NCBI GenBank assembly: GCA_052143655.1
Contig: JBKQSL010000047.1
Location: 1 to 28,275, forward strand
DNA length: 28,275 nucleotides
Direction of reading: 5' to 3'
Source: CAVSUR01 sp052143655
GTDB lineage: Bacteria > Actinomycetota > Actinomycetes > Streptosporangiales > Streptosporangiaceae
The notes under the pieces were generated by a model, which worked only from the letters and a program-made list of their open reading frames with translations, ran no database searches and was not told the DNA's origin. Both the position numbers and the translations under genes were made by a program. Within the stretch, counting starts at the first letter, position 1, and each line of letters begins with the position of its first letter. Shown here one piece after another: positions 21,893 through 28,275 of this stretch.

Positions 21893-23328
21893 CCACTTGT
21901 GCGATCTATACGCGGATCAGCAAAGACAAGCTGGGTGACGCGCACGGGGTCGCTAACCAGCTTGCCGATCTGGAGAAGCGCGCACAAGCGCGCGGCTGGA
22001 CGGTGACCCACCGGCTGTCGGACAACGACATCGGTGTGACGCGTAAGGACCCGAGGTCGGCGGGGCGGTTCCGGCCGGGGTATGAGGAGACGCTGCGGCT
22101 GGTCGATTCCCGCGCGGCGGATGTGGTGTTCTGCTGGCGGTGGGACCGGTTCATCCGTGAGCCGCTGGACCTGGAGTACCTGATCCCGCGCTTCGACAAG
22201 GCGGGGGTGCGGTTCGCGGAAGCGGACGGGGTCATTGACCTGGGCACGGACTCCGGCCGGCTCGCCGCGCGCATCCTGGTCGCGGTGGCGAAGGCTGAGC
22301 AGGAGCGCAAGTCGGAGCGGCAGAAGCTGGCGAACGAGGCCGCCGCTGTGGCCGGGCAGCGCAGGCTCGGGACGCCCCGGCCGTTCGGGTACGCCGAGGA
22401 CCGGGTCAGCGCGCACCCAGTGGAGGGCAAGGCGGTTGCCGACGCCTGCAAAGCGCTGCTCGGCGGCGGGACTATCAGCGGGGTCATGCGGGAGTGGACG
22501 GCAGCCGGGCTGCGCCCGGCGCAGTCCAAGACCGGCAAGTGGAACCGCACGAGCATCCGCACGATCTTGATGAACCCGAGGATCGCCGGGCTGTCGGCGT
22601 ACCGGGGCGAGATCGTCGGAGACGGCCGCTGGGAGCCGCTCGTGCCAGAGGAGACGTGGCGGGCGGTGCACGCTATCCTGCAAGACCCGGGCCGCAAACC
22701 GCCACGCGGGGTCCGGACGCTCCTGGGTGGGCTGGCGCGCTGCCCGTGCGGCAACGTGGTCACGGGCATGCCCAGCCACACGGGCCGCTACATCTACCGC
22801 TGCAGCCCCGCCACCCGTGACGAGACCTATACCCGTGGGCATGTCGCGCGGCAGGCCGCCCCGGTCGAGGACTTCACCGTGCGACTTGTGATCGCGCGGC
22901 TGTCACGACCGGACGCGGTGGACCTGGTGGTCTCACCGGATGGTGCGGTGGATGTGGCGGCGCTGCGGGAGGAGGCCGCGGCGATCCGCGCCACCCAGGA
23001 GGAAATGGCCCGCGACCGCGTCCTCGGCCTGGTCACCCGCGCCCAGATCATCGCCGCCAACGAACACGGCAACGTCCGGCTGGCCGAGATCGCGGCTGAA
23101 CTGGAGGAGGCCGCGCGGGAGAACGTGCTCGCGCCGCTCATCGCGGCGAACAACGCTGTCGAGGTATGGGAGCGCCTAGACCTGGCCCGCAAGCGGGCCA
23201 TCATCAAGACCCTCATGACCATCACCCTGCACTCACCCGGCAGGGGCGCCCGCCGCGCCTTCGATCCAGACACTGTCGAGGTGACCTGGCACGAGCCCGA
23301 CGACGAACCTCGACGAGCAGCCGGCTGA
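21889..23328 (+). CDS. Large serine recombinase (integrase)
   Basis: A 479-residue serine integrase. The resolvase catalytic domain spans about residues 1-150: AIYTRISKDK with Y7, R9 and nucleophile S11, then the WRWDRFIREP segment (D86-R87-F88-I89-R90). A recombinase domain covers about 160-275 (RLGTPRPFGYAED, then TSIRTILMNPRIAGLSAYRG). A zinc ribbon uses C285, C287, C305 and probably H318, and a Glu/Ala-rich coiled coil occupies about 335-415. It would integrate or excise DNA at att sites by a Ser-DNA covalent intermediate. It starts directly beside an HNH gene remnant, the likely target. Compared with most large integrases the coiled-coil region is short but all domains are present. No excision (directionality) factor was recognised nearby. 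Confidence 0.93.
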   Translation: MTTCAIYTRISKDKLGDAHGVANQLADLEKRAQARGWTVTHRLSDNDIGVTRKDPRSAGRFRPGYEETLRLVDSRAADVVFCWRWDRFIREPLDLEYLIPRFDKAGVRFAEADGVIDLGTDSGRLAARILVAVAKAEQERKSERQKLANEAAAVAGQRRLGTPRPFGYAEDRVSAHPVEGKAVADACKALLGGGTISGVMREWTAAGLRPAQSKTGKWNRTSIRTILMNPRIAGLSAYRGEIVGDGRWEPLVPEETWRAVHAILQDPGRKPPRGVRTLLGGLARCPCGNVVTGMPSHTGRYIYRCSPATRDETYTRGHVARQAAPVEDFTVRLVIARLSRPDAVDLVVSPDGAVDVAALREEAAAIRATQEEMARDRVLGLVTRAQIIAANEHGNVRLAEIAAELEEAARENVLAPLIAANNAVEVWERLDLARKRAIIKTLMTITLHSPGRGARRAFDPDTVEVTWHEPDDEPRRAAG

Positions 23329-23331
23329 CTG

Positions 23332-24618
23332 CTACTCCGCAGAGCGGCTGGGCGCCTCACCGGTCCCCGGCGCGGCCTTTGAGCCAGCGGGTACATATCC
23401 GAGTGCGGTGGCGAGTACACGACGGCTGGCATTTCTAAGGTGTCCGAGCACCCCGTAGTCGAATACCGCCGTGTAGGGCGCTTCGAACAGCCCGTGATGT
23501 GAGTACCCGAACGTCACCTCTGATCCGAACAAGTTGCCACTGTGGCCGGTCGAAGATCGCAATTCATACGCGAGCCGGGCGGTTTGCCTGACCTCCCGGT
23601 CCGTCATGACCGTCTTGAGTGCCTTGCGGAAACGCTTCTGCGCCACCGGCTTTTGATGGCGGCATTCGGCGTGGCAGTCACAGGAGGCGTCCGGGACGAA
23701 GCGCATCCCGAACCCTTCGACTGCGGCCACGAATGTGAGGTGGGCCAGCGACGGGTGCTTCTGCTCCAGCCGCATGGCCTCGTAAAGCGCGTCGACGGCC
23801 CGCGCCAGCTCGGCGTCGGCGTCCAGTTTCGGCCAGGCGCCTTCCAGCCAGTCGGGCAGTTCAAAGAACTCGGCATCGGCCGGAACCTCACCGCGCCACT
23901 CAGACCCGTCAGAACGTCCGGGGATCTCGGGGACGTCCCCGAACACCGCCGGCACCTGCATGTGTTCGCCCGTACTGGGGCGCAGACGCGGGTGAGTTCG
24001 GGGAATCCATTCGCCGCCCGTAAACAGCGACAGCAGCGCGCACGTACGGCGCAAGCACAACTCCGCGATTGGCTGCACACGGTTCCAGGTGTAGGTAGTG
24101 ACCTCACCAGACGCGATAATCGGGAAACTGTGCCGGAGCCCGAAGCCCTGGCCAAGCCGCTCGCTGAACACCTGTTCACGGGAACAGACGCCGCCCGGTG
24201 ATAGCTGAATCGGGCCGACGCGCTGTGGCAGCTTGAGCGGGCCAATGCGATCCAGCCCATATGTGTGCGGTGAGGTGCCGAGGATCGCCTCCCAGGTGAA
24301 GACCTGATCATGCTGGCCGAGGGCGGATGCTGCCTCGGCCGCTGCGGCCCGCCACAGCTCCGCTTGTTCCAGCGCTGACGGCTCACTTTCGTCCTCACCG
24401 GTGGCCATGCAGCTGATGCCTTCTTCATGGGGCCGTACGTACAGTTTGCTGCTCACAGGGCCGTCCAGGGGCGGTCCCAGTTCCACTGGGGATTGCCCGT
24501 CGGTGCCACTGGCGCCCATGTGCCCATTCCCGGTGAGGATCACGCTGAGATGGTGCGCCCATTCGTCGCCCTGCCGCTGAAACGAGACCGGGAAGACGCC
24601 TACGTCCTGCTCCCACAC
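23332..24618 (-). CDS. Uncharacterised protein with C-terminal HEPN-like (RX4H) domain; candidate defence gene
   Basis: A 428-residue protein on the strand opposite to, and convergent with, the recombinase (3-bp gap). The GTG at 24618 is preferred because AAGGAG (24629-24634) lies ten bases upstream; the frame can be extended to a GTG at 24711 without a ribosome site. The first about 270 residues resemble nothing I recognise. The C-terminal part is helical, with LTFVAAVEGFGMRF, a Cys/His cluster CDCHAECRHQKP, then ARLAYELRSSTGHSGNLFG. Here RSSTGH (R354-H359) matches the RX4-6H catalytic motif of HEPN ribonucleases, in the YxxRSxxxHG form of ApeA-like proteins. An RNase role in phage defence is inferred from this and from its place in an integrated element. 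The motif is seen; the function is not shown. Confidence 0.6.
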   Translation of the reverse strand: MWEQDVGVFPVSFQRQGDEWAHHLSVILTGNGHMGASGTDGQSPVELGPPLDGPVSSKLYVRPHEEGISCMATGEDESEPSALEQAELWRAAAAEAASALGQHDQVFTWEAILGTSPHTYGLDRIGPLKLPQRVGPIQLSPGGVCSREQVFSERLGQGFGLRHSFPIIASGEVTTYTWNRVQPIAELCLRRTCALLSLFTGGEWIPRTHPRLRPSTGEHMQVPAVFGDVPEIPGRSDGSEWRGEVPADAEFFELPDWLEGAWPKLDADAELARAVDALYEAMRLEQKHPSLAHLTFVAAVEGFGMRFVPDASCDCHAECRHQKPVAQKRFRKALKTVMTDREVRQTARLAYELRSSTGHSGNLFGSEVTFGYSHHGLFEAPYTAVFDYGVLGHLRNASRRVLATALGYVPAGSKAAPGTGEAPSRSAE

Positions 24619-24719
24619 GGATACGGCGCTCCTTCGCTGCACGCGGTCCGTCGTGTGCCCAGAGTAGTGGGCCAGATGCCTGAGCGATTCGGAGAACGCG
24701 CCGTCACACACGAGCGAGA

Positions 24720-24753
24720 CAGTGCCCCGCCGACGGGTGTCGGCGGGGCACTG
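24720..24753 (-). terminator. Strong stem-loop terminator of the interrupted gene
   Basis: A perfect 15-base stem, CAGTGCCCCGCCGAC and its complement, with a four-base loop (24735-24738), starting ten bases past the stop codon at 24763 of the truncated minus-strand gene. This is one of the strongest hairpins in the window. Its position separates the stump gene from the HEPN-like gene downstream and supports the later start chosen for that gene. Confidence 0.75.
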
Positions 24754-24762
24754 GATGCCACA

Positions 24763-24819
24763 TCAGGCGGCGCGGTGTGGTGTGTTGAGGAGCAGGGCGA
24801 GTTTGTCGCGCTGCTCGCT
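24763..24819 (-). pseudogene. 3' stump of an unknown gene cut off by the transposon
   Basis: The last 18 codons of a minus-strand gene, SEQRDKLALLLNTPHRAA then TGA, end ten bases before the strong terminator. The frame is broken at 24819/24820, exactly where the transposon inverted repeat begins. The rest of the gene should lie beyond the right transposon end, outside the window. The family cannot be told from 18 residues. Confidence 0.6.
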
Positions 24820-24854
24820 TGTTCCCGGCCGCTCAGAATGAGGATGTAGGGACC
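24820..24854 (+). repeat. Left terminal inverted repeat
   Basis: Begins TGTTCCCGGCC and contains AATGAGGATGTAGGG. It matches the inverted right end at 27 of 35 positions counted by eye; the outer 11 bases and the GATGAGGA/AATGAGGA core are the best kept parts. Confidence 0.9.
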
Positions 24855-24950
24855 TGGTTGCGTCACTGACGGCGCGGACGGGGTTTGAGGGCAGCCTTCG
24901 GGTTGTCCTTTTTCGTGTGCGACGGCACGGTGATCACGTCGGTTATGGGC

Positions 24951-24996
24951 GCGGCCCTCCCGCTTCTTCGTTTGGCCACGGAGGCGGGAGGGCCGC
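24951..24996 (+). promoter_or_regulatory. Long hairpin in the left transposon end
   Basis: Perfect 13-base arms, GCGGCCCTCCCGC (24951-24963) and GCGGGAGGGCCGC (24984-24996), with a 20-base loop, end 22 bp before the start of the first transposon gene. A structure of this kind can stop transcripts entering from the flank or occlude translation of read-through messages. The pairing is seen; the role is inferred. Confidence 0.55.
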
Positions 24997-25018
24997 TGGG
25001 TTGACGCGCGGAGGCGTC

Positions 25019-25636
25019 GTGCTCACGGTAAACGCTGACCGGGGTGTGGTCGAGCGGCAGCTGGGCGGCGGGGAGCTGGCCTGTCCCTGGTGCGGGGGTG
25101 TGCTGGCGCGGTGGGGGAAAGGGGCCGCGCGGCGGGTACGGGTGGCGGACGGGCCGGATGTGGTGCTGGTTCCGCGCAGGTCACGGTGCCGTGGCTGCGG
25201 CCGGACGCATGTGCTGTTGCCGGCGTGGTGCCTGGCGCGGCGGGCGGATGCGGGTGAGGTGATCGGGCGGGCGGTGGAGGCGAAGGCGGCCGGTCAGGGG
25301 CACCGTGTGATCGCGGGGCGGCTGGGCCGCCCGGCGTCGACGGTGCGGGGCTGGCTGCGGGCGTTCACCGCGCGCGCGGAGCAGGTCCGGGGGGTGTTCA
25401 CCGCGCTGGCGGCCAGCCTGGTGACCGATCCGCCGCTGCCGGCCCCGGCCGGGCCGGCGGCGGCCGATGCGGTGGCGGCGGTCGCGGCGGCCGCCGCGGC
25501 GGCGGCCCGGGTGCCGGGGGTGGGCATGGTGGCGCGGTGGCAGCTGGCCGCCGCGGTCACGTGCGGCCTGCTGCTGGCTCCGTCGTGGCCGCCGCGGGTG
25601 GCCAACATGAGCTGGCTCTGGGCGGCGGCGCGGTGA
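25019..25636 (+). CDS. Zinc-ribbon / helix-turn-helix transposon protein (DUF6431-like)
   Basis: A 205-residue protein, first gene of the transposon. A four-cysteine zinc ribbon is made of LACPWCGGVLARWGKG (about residues 20-35) and RRSRCRGCGRTHVLLP (about 53-68). A helix-turn-helix follows, GHRVIAGRLGRPASTVRGWLRAF (about 100-122), then a long Ala/Val-rich region. GTG 25019 has GGAGG only four bases upstream, a short spacing, so a start at a nearby GTG is possible. In actinobacterial genomes such proteins accompany a DDE transposase and ATPase; I recall the label DUF6431. It may bind the transposon ends, regulate the other genes or help choose the target. The DNA-binding look is seen in the sequence; the exact role is unknown. 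Confidence 0.75.
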   Translation: MLTVNADRGVVERQLGGGELACPWCGGVLARWGKGAARRVRVADGPDVVLVPRRSRCRGCGRTHVLLPAWCLARRADAGEVIGRAVEAKAAGQGHRVIAGRLGRPASTVRGWLRAFTARAEQVRGVFTALAASLVTDPPLPAPAGPAAADAVAAVAAAAAAAARVPGVGMVARWQLAAAVTCGLLLAPSWPPRVANMSWLWAAAR

Positions 25637-25645
25637 GCCGGAATC

Positions 25646-25680
25646 CTCGGTGATCGCTGGTTTTCACCGTTTTCACCGAG
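25646..25680 (+). promoter_or_regulatory. Hairpin overlapping the transposase ribosome-binding site
   Basis: CTCGGTGA (25646-25653) can pair perfectly with TCACCGAG (25673-25680), whose last three bases are part of the GAGGAGG ribosome site of the transposase. An alternative partner TCACCG occurs at 25664-25669, because TTTTCACCG is directly repeated. Pairing with the second copy would hide the ribosome site; pairing with the first would free it. Translational control is inferred. Confidence 0.5.
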
Positions 25681-25690
25681 GAGGTAGCCC

Positions 25691-27067
25691 ATGTCAGGGG
25701 CTGAGGAGGACCGCAGGCGGGCGGCGCGCGCGGAGCAGGTGGCGTTGTTCCGGTATCAGCTGATCCGGGAGGCCGCTGATACGGCGCTGAGCACGCGGCA
25801 GCGGGGCCGGCTGGTCCGCGAGCTGGCCGCCCGCGCGCACCCGGGGCCGTTCGGCGATGAGGTGGTGGTGTCGCGGGCCACGATCGACCGGTGGATCCGG
25901 GCCTGGCGTGCCGGGGGGTTCGCGGCGCTGGCCCCGCCGGCCCGGCAGGTCACGCTGCGCACCGACGCGCAGGTGCTGGAGCTGGCCGCCGGGCTGAAGC
26001 GGGAAAAGCCGGCGCGGACCGCCGCGCAGGTGATGCGGATCTTGCGGGCGTCCTGCGGCTGGTCGCCGTCGGTGCGGACGCTGCAGCGGCACTTCGAGCG
26101 GCTGGAGCTGACCACCCGGCCGGACGGGCGCCCGCCGGCCGCCTTCGGCCGGTTCGAGGCCGCCCGGCCGAATGAGCTGTGGACCGGCGACGCGCTGCAC
26201 GGACCCCAGATCGCAGACCGCAAGGCGTACCTGTTCTGCTTCCTGGACGACCATTCCCGGGCGGTGATGGCTGCCCGCTGGGGATACTTCGAGGACAGCG
26301 TGCGGCTGGCCGCCGCGCTGCGCCCCGCGCTGGCCGCCAGGGGCATCCCCGAGGCCATCTACGTCGACAACGGCTCTGCTTTCGTCGACGCGGCGCTGAA
26401 GCGGGCCGCCGCCCGGCTGGGCATCAAGATCACCCACAGCGCGCCGGGCCGGCCTCAAGGCCGCGGCAAGATCGAACGTTTTTTCGGAGTGGTGCGGGGG
26501 CAGTTCCTGGTCGAGATCGGCGACGGCTCCGGCGTCAGGGACCTGGCGGAGCTGAACCGGCTGTTCACCGCCTGGTACGAGACCGTCTACCATGCCCGGC
26601 CGCATGGCGAGACCGGGCAGCCGCCGATGGACCGGTGGCTGGCCGGCGCCCCGTTCCCGGTGCCCTCGGCCGCGCAGCTGCGGGAGGCGTTCTTGTGGTC
26701 TGAGTACCGGGTCGTCCGCAAAGACGCCACGATCAAGCTGTTTGGCGGTGCCTACGAGACCGATCCGGCGCTGGCCGGCCGGAAGGCGGAGTGCGTCTTC
26801 GACCCGTTCGACCTGACGGTCATCGAGGTCCGGTGGAACGGAACGCCATACGGCATCGCCGTCCCGCGGCACATCCGGCGCCACTCCCACCCCAAGGCGA
26901 AACCGGAGACCCCCGCCGCGCCGCCGCCGGCGACCGGGATCGACTACCTGGGCATCATCGCTGCCGAGCACCAGGCCGCCGCCCTGCGCCACCGCATCCG
27001 CTACGACGCCCTCGCCAGCGGTGACAGCCAGGACCAGCCAGCCGACGGTGAGGAGAAGGGCCAGTGA
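25691..27067 (+). CDS. DD35E transposase (Mu/IS481-like, rve integrase core)
   Basis: A 458-residue transposase. ATG at 25691 follows GAGGAGG. Two N-terminal DNA-binding helix-turn-helix regions lie at about residues 33-85 (SRATIDRWIRAWRAGGFAAL) and 93-140 (RTAAQVMRILRASCGWSPSV). The RNase H-like catalytic core has D167 (LWTGDALHG), D226 (YVDNGSAF) and E262 (GRGKIERFFG), with 35 residues between the last two. A Mu-type beta-barrel C-terminal domain follows at about 330-400 (VRKDATIKLFGGAYETD). It cuts and joins the transposon ends. The stop overlaps the next start (GTGA), and the ATPase gene lies just beyond. All catalytic residues are present, so it appears functional. Confidence 0.94.
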   Translation: MSGAEEDRRRAARAEQVALFRYQLIREAADTALSTRQRGRLVRELAARAHPGPFGDEVVVSRATIDRWIRAWRAGGFAALAPPARQVTLRTDAQVLELAAGLKREKPARTAAQVMRILRASCGWSPSVRTLQRHFERLELTTRPDGRPPAAFGRFEAARPNELWTGDALHGPQIADRKAYLFCFLDDHSRAVMAARWGYFEDSVRLAAALRPALAARGIPEAIYVDNGSAFVDAALKRAAARLGIKITHSAPGRPQGRGKIERFFGVVRGQFLVEIGDGSGVRDLAELNRLFTAWYETVYHARPHGETGQPPMDRWLAGAPFPVPSAAQLREAFLWSEYRVVRKDATIKLFGGAYETDPALAGRKAECVFDPFDLTVIEVRWNGTPYGIAVPRHIRRHSHPKAKPETPAAPPPATGIDYLGIIAAEHQAAALRHRIRYDALASGDSQDQPADGEEKGQ

Positions 27068-27342
27068 CCGGCCAGCCGCCAGCCGTGCGGCCCGCCGAGA
27101 TCAGCCAGGTCCTCGCCTGGTGCGCCCGGCAGGCCGCGGCCGGCGCCCGCGCCAGCACCGCCGAGACCGCCGCCTACCTCGCCGCCAAGGCGGACCTGCT
27201 GGAGCGGATCGCCGCCGAACGCGCCGCCGGCGAATGGGCCAGCAACGACATTGACCTCGCCCGGCAGGCCGCGGCCGGCGCCCGCGCCGCCGCGGACGCC
27301 GCCGCACTGGCCGCGGCCGGCGCCACCACCCCGGAGGACTGA
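27064..27342 (+). CDS. Small Ala-rich protein between transposase and ATPase
   Basis: A 92-residue protein starting at a GTG that overlaps the transposase stop. It is predicted all-helical, and ARQAAAGARA occurs twice (about residues 21-30 and 66-75), the result of a 31-bp direct duplication. The middle part, TAAYLAAKADLLERIAAERA, has heptad-like spacing that could form a coiled coil. No known domain was recognised. Its tight placement between transposase and ATPase genes suggests a linker or adaptor between these two proteins, or a regulator. Ala-rich frames are common by chance in such GC-rich DNA, but overlap with one neighbour and a 2-bp gap to the next support a real gene. Confidence 0.7.
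   Translation: MTGQPPAVRPAEISQVLAWCARQAAAGARASTAETAAYLAAKADLLERIAAERAAGEWASNDIDLARQAAAGARAAADAAALAAAGATTPED
27123..27153 (+). repeat. 31-bp direct repeat inside the small Ala-rich gene, copy 1
   Basis: This copy is identical to 27258-27288. The two lie in the same reading frame of one small gene, 135 bp apart, so deletion between them would remove exactly 45 codons. Confidence 0.9.
27258..27288 (+). repeat. 31-bp direct repeat inside the small Ala-rich gene, copy 2
   Basis: Second copy of the repeat at 27123-27153, encoding the second ARQAAAGARA segment. Confidence 0.9.
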
Positions 27343-27344
27343 CC

Positions 27345-28154
27345 ATGATCGACCTGCGCAACCACTACGGCTTCACCCGCACCCCGTTCGGCAAGGACCT
27401 CGCGCCGTCCATGCTGCACCACTACCCCGCCCACGCCGAGGCCGTCGCCCGGATCACCTGGTGCGCCCGCGAGCGCGCCCTCGCCGTCATCACCGGTGAA
27501 GTCGGCGCGGGAAAGACGGTCTCCGCCCGCGCCGCGATCGCCGCCCTGGACCAGACCCGGCACACCCTGATCTACCTTCCCGACCCGACCACCGGGACCA
27601 GGGGCATCCACCACCACGTGGTCACCGCGCTCGGCGGCCGGCCCGCCCACGGCACCGCGACCCTCGCCGCCCAGGCCGCCGGCCTGCTCGCCGCCGAGCA
27701 TAACGAGCGCGGCCGCCTCCCGCTCCTGGTCCTGGACGAGGCTCATCTCCTGACCCACGATCAGCTCGAGGCCGTCAGGATCCTGACGAACTCGGAGATG
27801 GATGCCGCCAGCCCGCTGGCCTGCCTGCTCATCGGCCAGCCCACCCTGCGCCGCATGCTCCGCCTCGGCGTCCTGGCCGCCCTCGACCAGCGGATCGCCC
27901 TGCGCTACGCCATGCCCCCCATGACCGCCGAGCAGAGCGCCGGATACATCACCCACCACCTCAAGCTCGCCGGCCGCTCCGACCCCCTGTTCAGCGACGA
28001 CGCCGCCAACCTCATCCACGACGCCGCCCGCGGACTGCCCCGCGCCGTCAACAACATCGCCACCCAGGCCCTCGTCGCCGCCTGGTCCGGCCGCAAGAAC
28101 ATCGTCGACGAGCAAAGCGCCCGCGCCGCCATCACCGAGATCACGACAGACTGA
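27345..28154 (+). CDS. AAA+ ATPase of the transposon (ExeA/TniB/MuB-like)
   Basis: A 269-residue AAA+ ATPase. The N-terminus MIDLRNHYGFTRTPFGKDL is the YGF-x-x-PF signature of ExeA-like transposition ATPases. Walker A is GEVGAGKT (residues 51-58), Walker B is LLVLDEAH (127-134), a sensor-1 region reads LACLLIGQPTL, and the arginine-rich segment DQRIALRYAMPPM is followed by a C-terminal lid (DDAANLIHDAARGLPRAVNN). In Mu, Tn5053 and Tn7 relatives this partner binds target DNA with ATP and activates the transposase, often giving target immunity. It starts 2 bp after the small gene stop and is followed by a terminator-like hairpin. Family assignment is firm; target selection is unknown. Confidence 0.92.
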   Translation: MIDLRNHYGFTRTPFGKDLAPSMLHHYPAHAEAVARITWCARERALAVITGEVGAGKTVSARAAIAALDQTRHTLIYLPDPTTGTRGIHHHVVTALGGRPAHGTATLAAQAAGLLAAEHNERGRLPLLVLDEAHLLTHDQLEAVRILTNSEMDAASPLACLLIGQPTLRRMLRLGVLAALDQRIALRYAMPPMTAEQSAGYITHHLKLAGRSDPLFSDDAANLIHDAARGLPRAVNNIATQALVAAWSGRKNIVDEQSARAAITEITTD

Positions 28155-28181
28155 CCACCACCACGCCACCACGCACACCAC

Positions 28182-28210
28182 GGCCCCGCCAGCACCCAGC
28201 CGGCGGGGCC
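28182..28210 (+). terminator. Stem-loop after the transposon ATPase gene
   Basis: A perfect nine-base stem, GGCCCCGCC (28182-28190) and GGCGGGGCC (28202-28210), with an 11-base loop, starts 28 bp after the stop codon and is followed by AATTCGT. It is well placed to end the transposon operon before the right inverted repeat. Confidence 0.65.
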
Positions 28211-28240
28211 AATTCGTGCCCGCCCATCCTCACTGCCAAT

Positions 28241-28275
28241 GACCGCTACGTCCTCATCTTGCGTGGCCGGGAACA
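28241..28275 (-). repeat. Right terminal inverted repeat (outer base is the window end)
   Basis: Read inward on the minus strand it begins TGTTCCCGGCC and contains AAGATGAGGACGTAGCGG. A second, looser TGAGGA-containing word (CAGTGAGGATGGGCGG) lies just inside at 28218-28234, which could be a further transposase binding site as in Tn7-like ends. Confidence 0.88.

Larger units (their letters stand above)
24820..28275 (+). mobile_element. Tn552/Tn5053-like DDE transposon with 5'-TGT...ACA-3' ends
   Basis: A 3456-bp unit bounded by imperfect 35-bp inverted repeats: left TGTTCCCGGCC at 24820, right its complement GGCCGGGAACA ending at 28275, the last base of the window. It carries four plus-strand genes: a zinc-ribbon/HTH protein, a DD35E transposase, a small Ala-rich protein and an AAA+ ATPase. 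A transposase plus TniB/ExeA-like ATPase is the core of the Mu/Tn552/Tn5053/Tn7 group. No resolvase and no TniQ/TnsD-like target protein are present. The five bases before the left end are TCGCT; a matching copy just past the window would be the target duplication. It interrupts a minus-strand gene. Genes look intact, so it may be active. Confidence 0.88.

Noticed and set aside
21484..22842. A long minus-strand frame spanning the recombinase start
   Set aside because: Only its part below 21876 carries protein likeness (the HNH remnant); the rest is antisense to the recombinase, so the frame as a whole is not a gene.
24619..24711. N-terminal extension of the HEPN-like protein to a GTG at 24711
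   Set aside because: No ribosome site precedes it and it starts nine bases after a strong terminator hairpin; the GTG at 24618 has AAGGAG at good spacing.
25694..26992. A 432-codon minus-strand frame opposite the transposase
   Set aside because: It mirrors the transposase coding sequence and has no domain; the plus strand holds a complete DD35E core.

Overview
The window is very GC-rich, codes densely, and uses GTG/TTG starts and ATGA/GTGA start-stop overlaps. This, together with the ethylmalonyl-CoA pathway, an F420/deazaflavin-type reductase, CGNR and HNH (13E12-type) remnants and several TetR regulators, points to a filamentous or soil actinomycete. The genus cannot be fixed from the sequence alone.

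Left part (1-5342, minus strand): an ethylmalonyl-CoA pathway operon read leftwards from an AT-rich promoter island near 5520-5575. The order is ccr (crotonyl-CoA carboxylase/reductase), ecm (ethylmalonyl-CoA mutase), mcl (malyl-/methylmalyl-CoA lyase), mch (mesaconyl-CoA hydratase, MaoC type) and the first 73 codons of mcd (methylsuccinyl-CoA dehydrogenase), which runs off the left edge. Together they turn crotonyl-CoA plus CO2 into glyoxylate and propionyl-CoA, allowing acetyl-CoA assimilation without a glyoxylate shunt.

Centre-left (6029-13179, plus strand): an ECF-type vitamin/micronutrient importer (S component, small two-helix protein, fused A-A' ATPase, T component), coupled by ATGA-type overlaps. 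It is followed by a HAD-family protein with an altered active site and a secreted phosphoesterase fused to a seven-repeat propeller-like domain.

Centre (13218-20438): a divergent TetR / deazaflavin nitroreductase pair with two near-identical operator palindromes; an ABC-2 drug-exporter operon (permease, double ATPase, TetR) behind its own repeat-rich operator; a 35-codon enoyl-CoA hydratase remnant; and panB (ketopantoate hydroxymethyltransferase).

Right part (20439-28275): a decayed and mobile region. A frameshifted CGNR regulator and a broken methyltransferase are joined at their 5' sides. Then comes the frameshifted C-terminal end of an HNH endonuclease gene, abutting a large serine recombinase; this looks like the left boundary of an integrated element. 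The element carries a protein with a HEPN RX4H motif, a candidate defence gene, and the stump of another gene with its terminator. That last gene is interrupted by a transposon (24820-28275) with 5'-TGT...ACA-3' inverted ends, encoding a zinc-ribbon/HTH protein, a DD35E transposase, a small Ala-rich protein and an ExeA/TniB-like ATPase. The window ends exactly on the outer base of its right inverted repeat.
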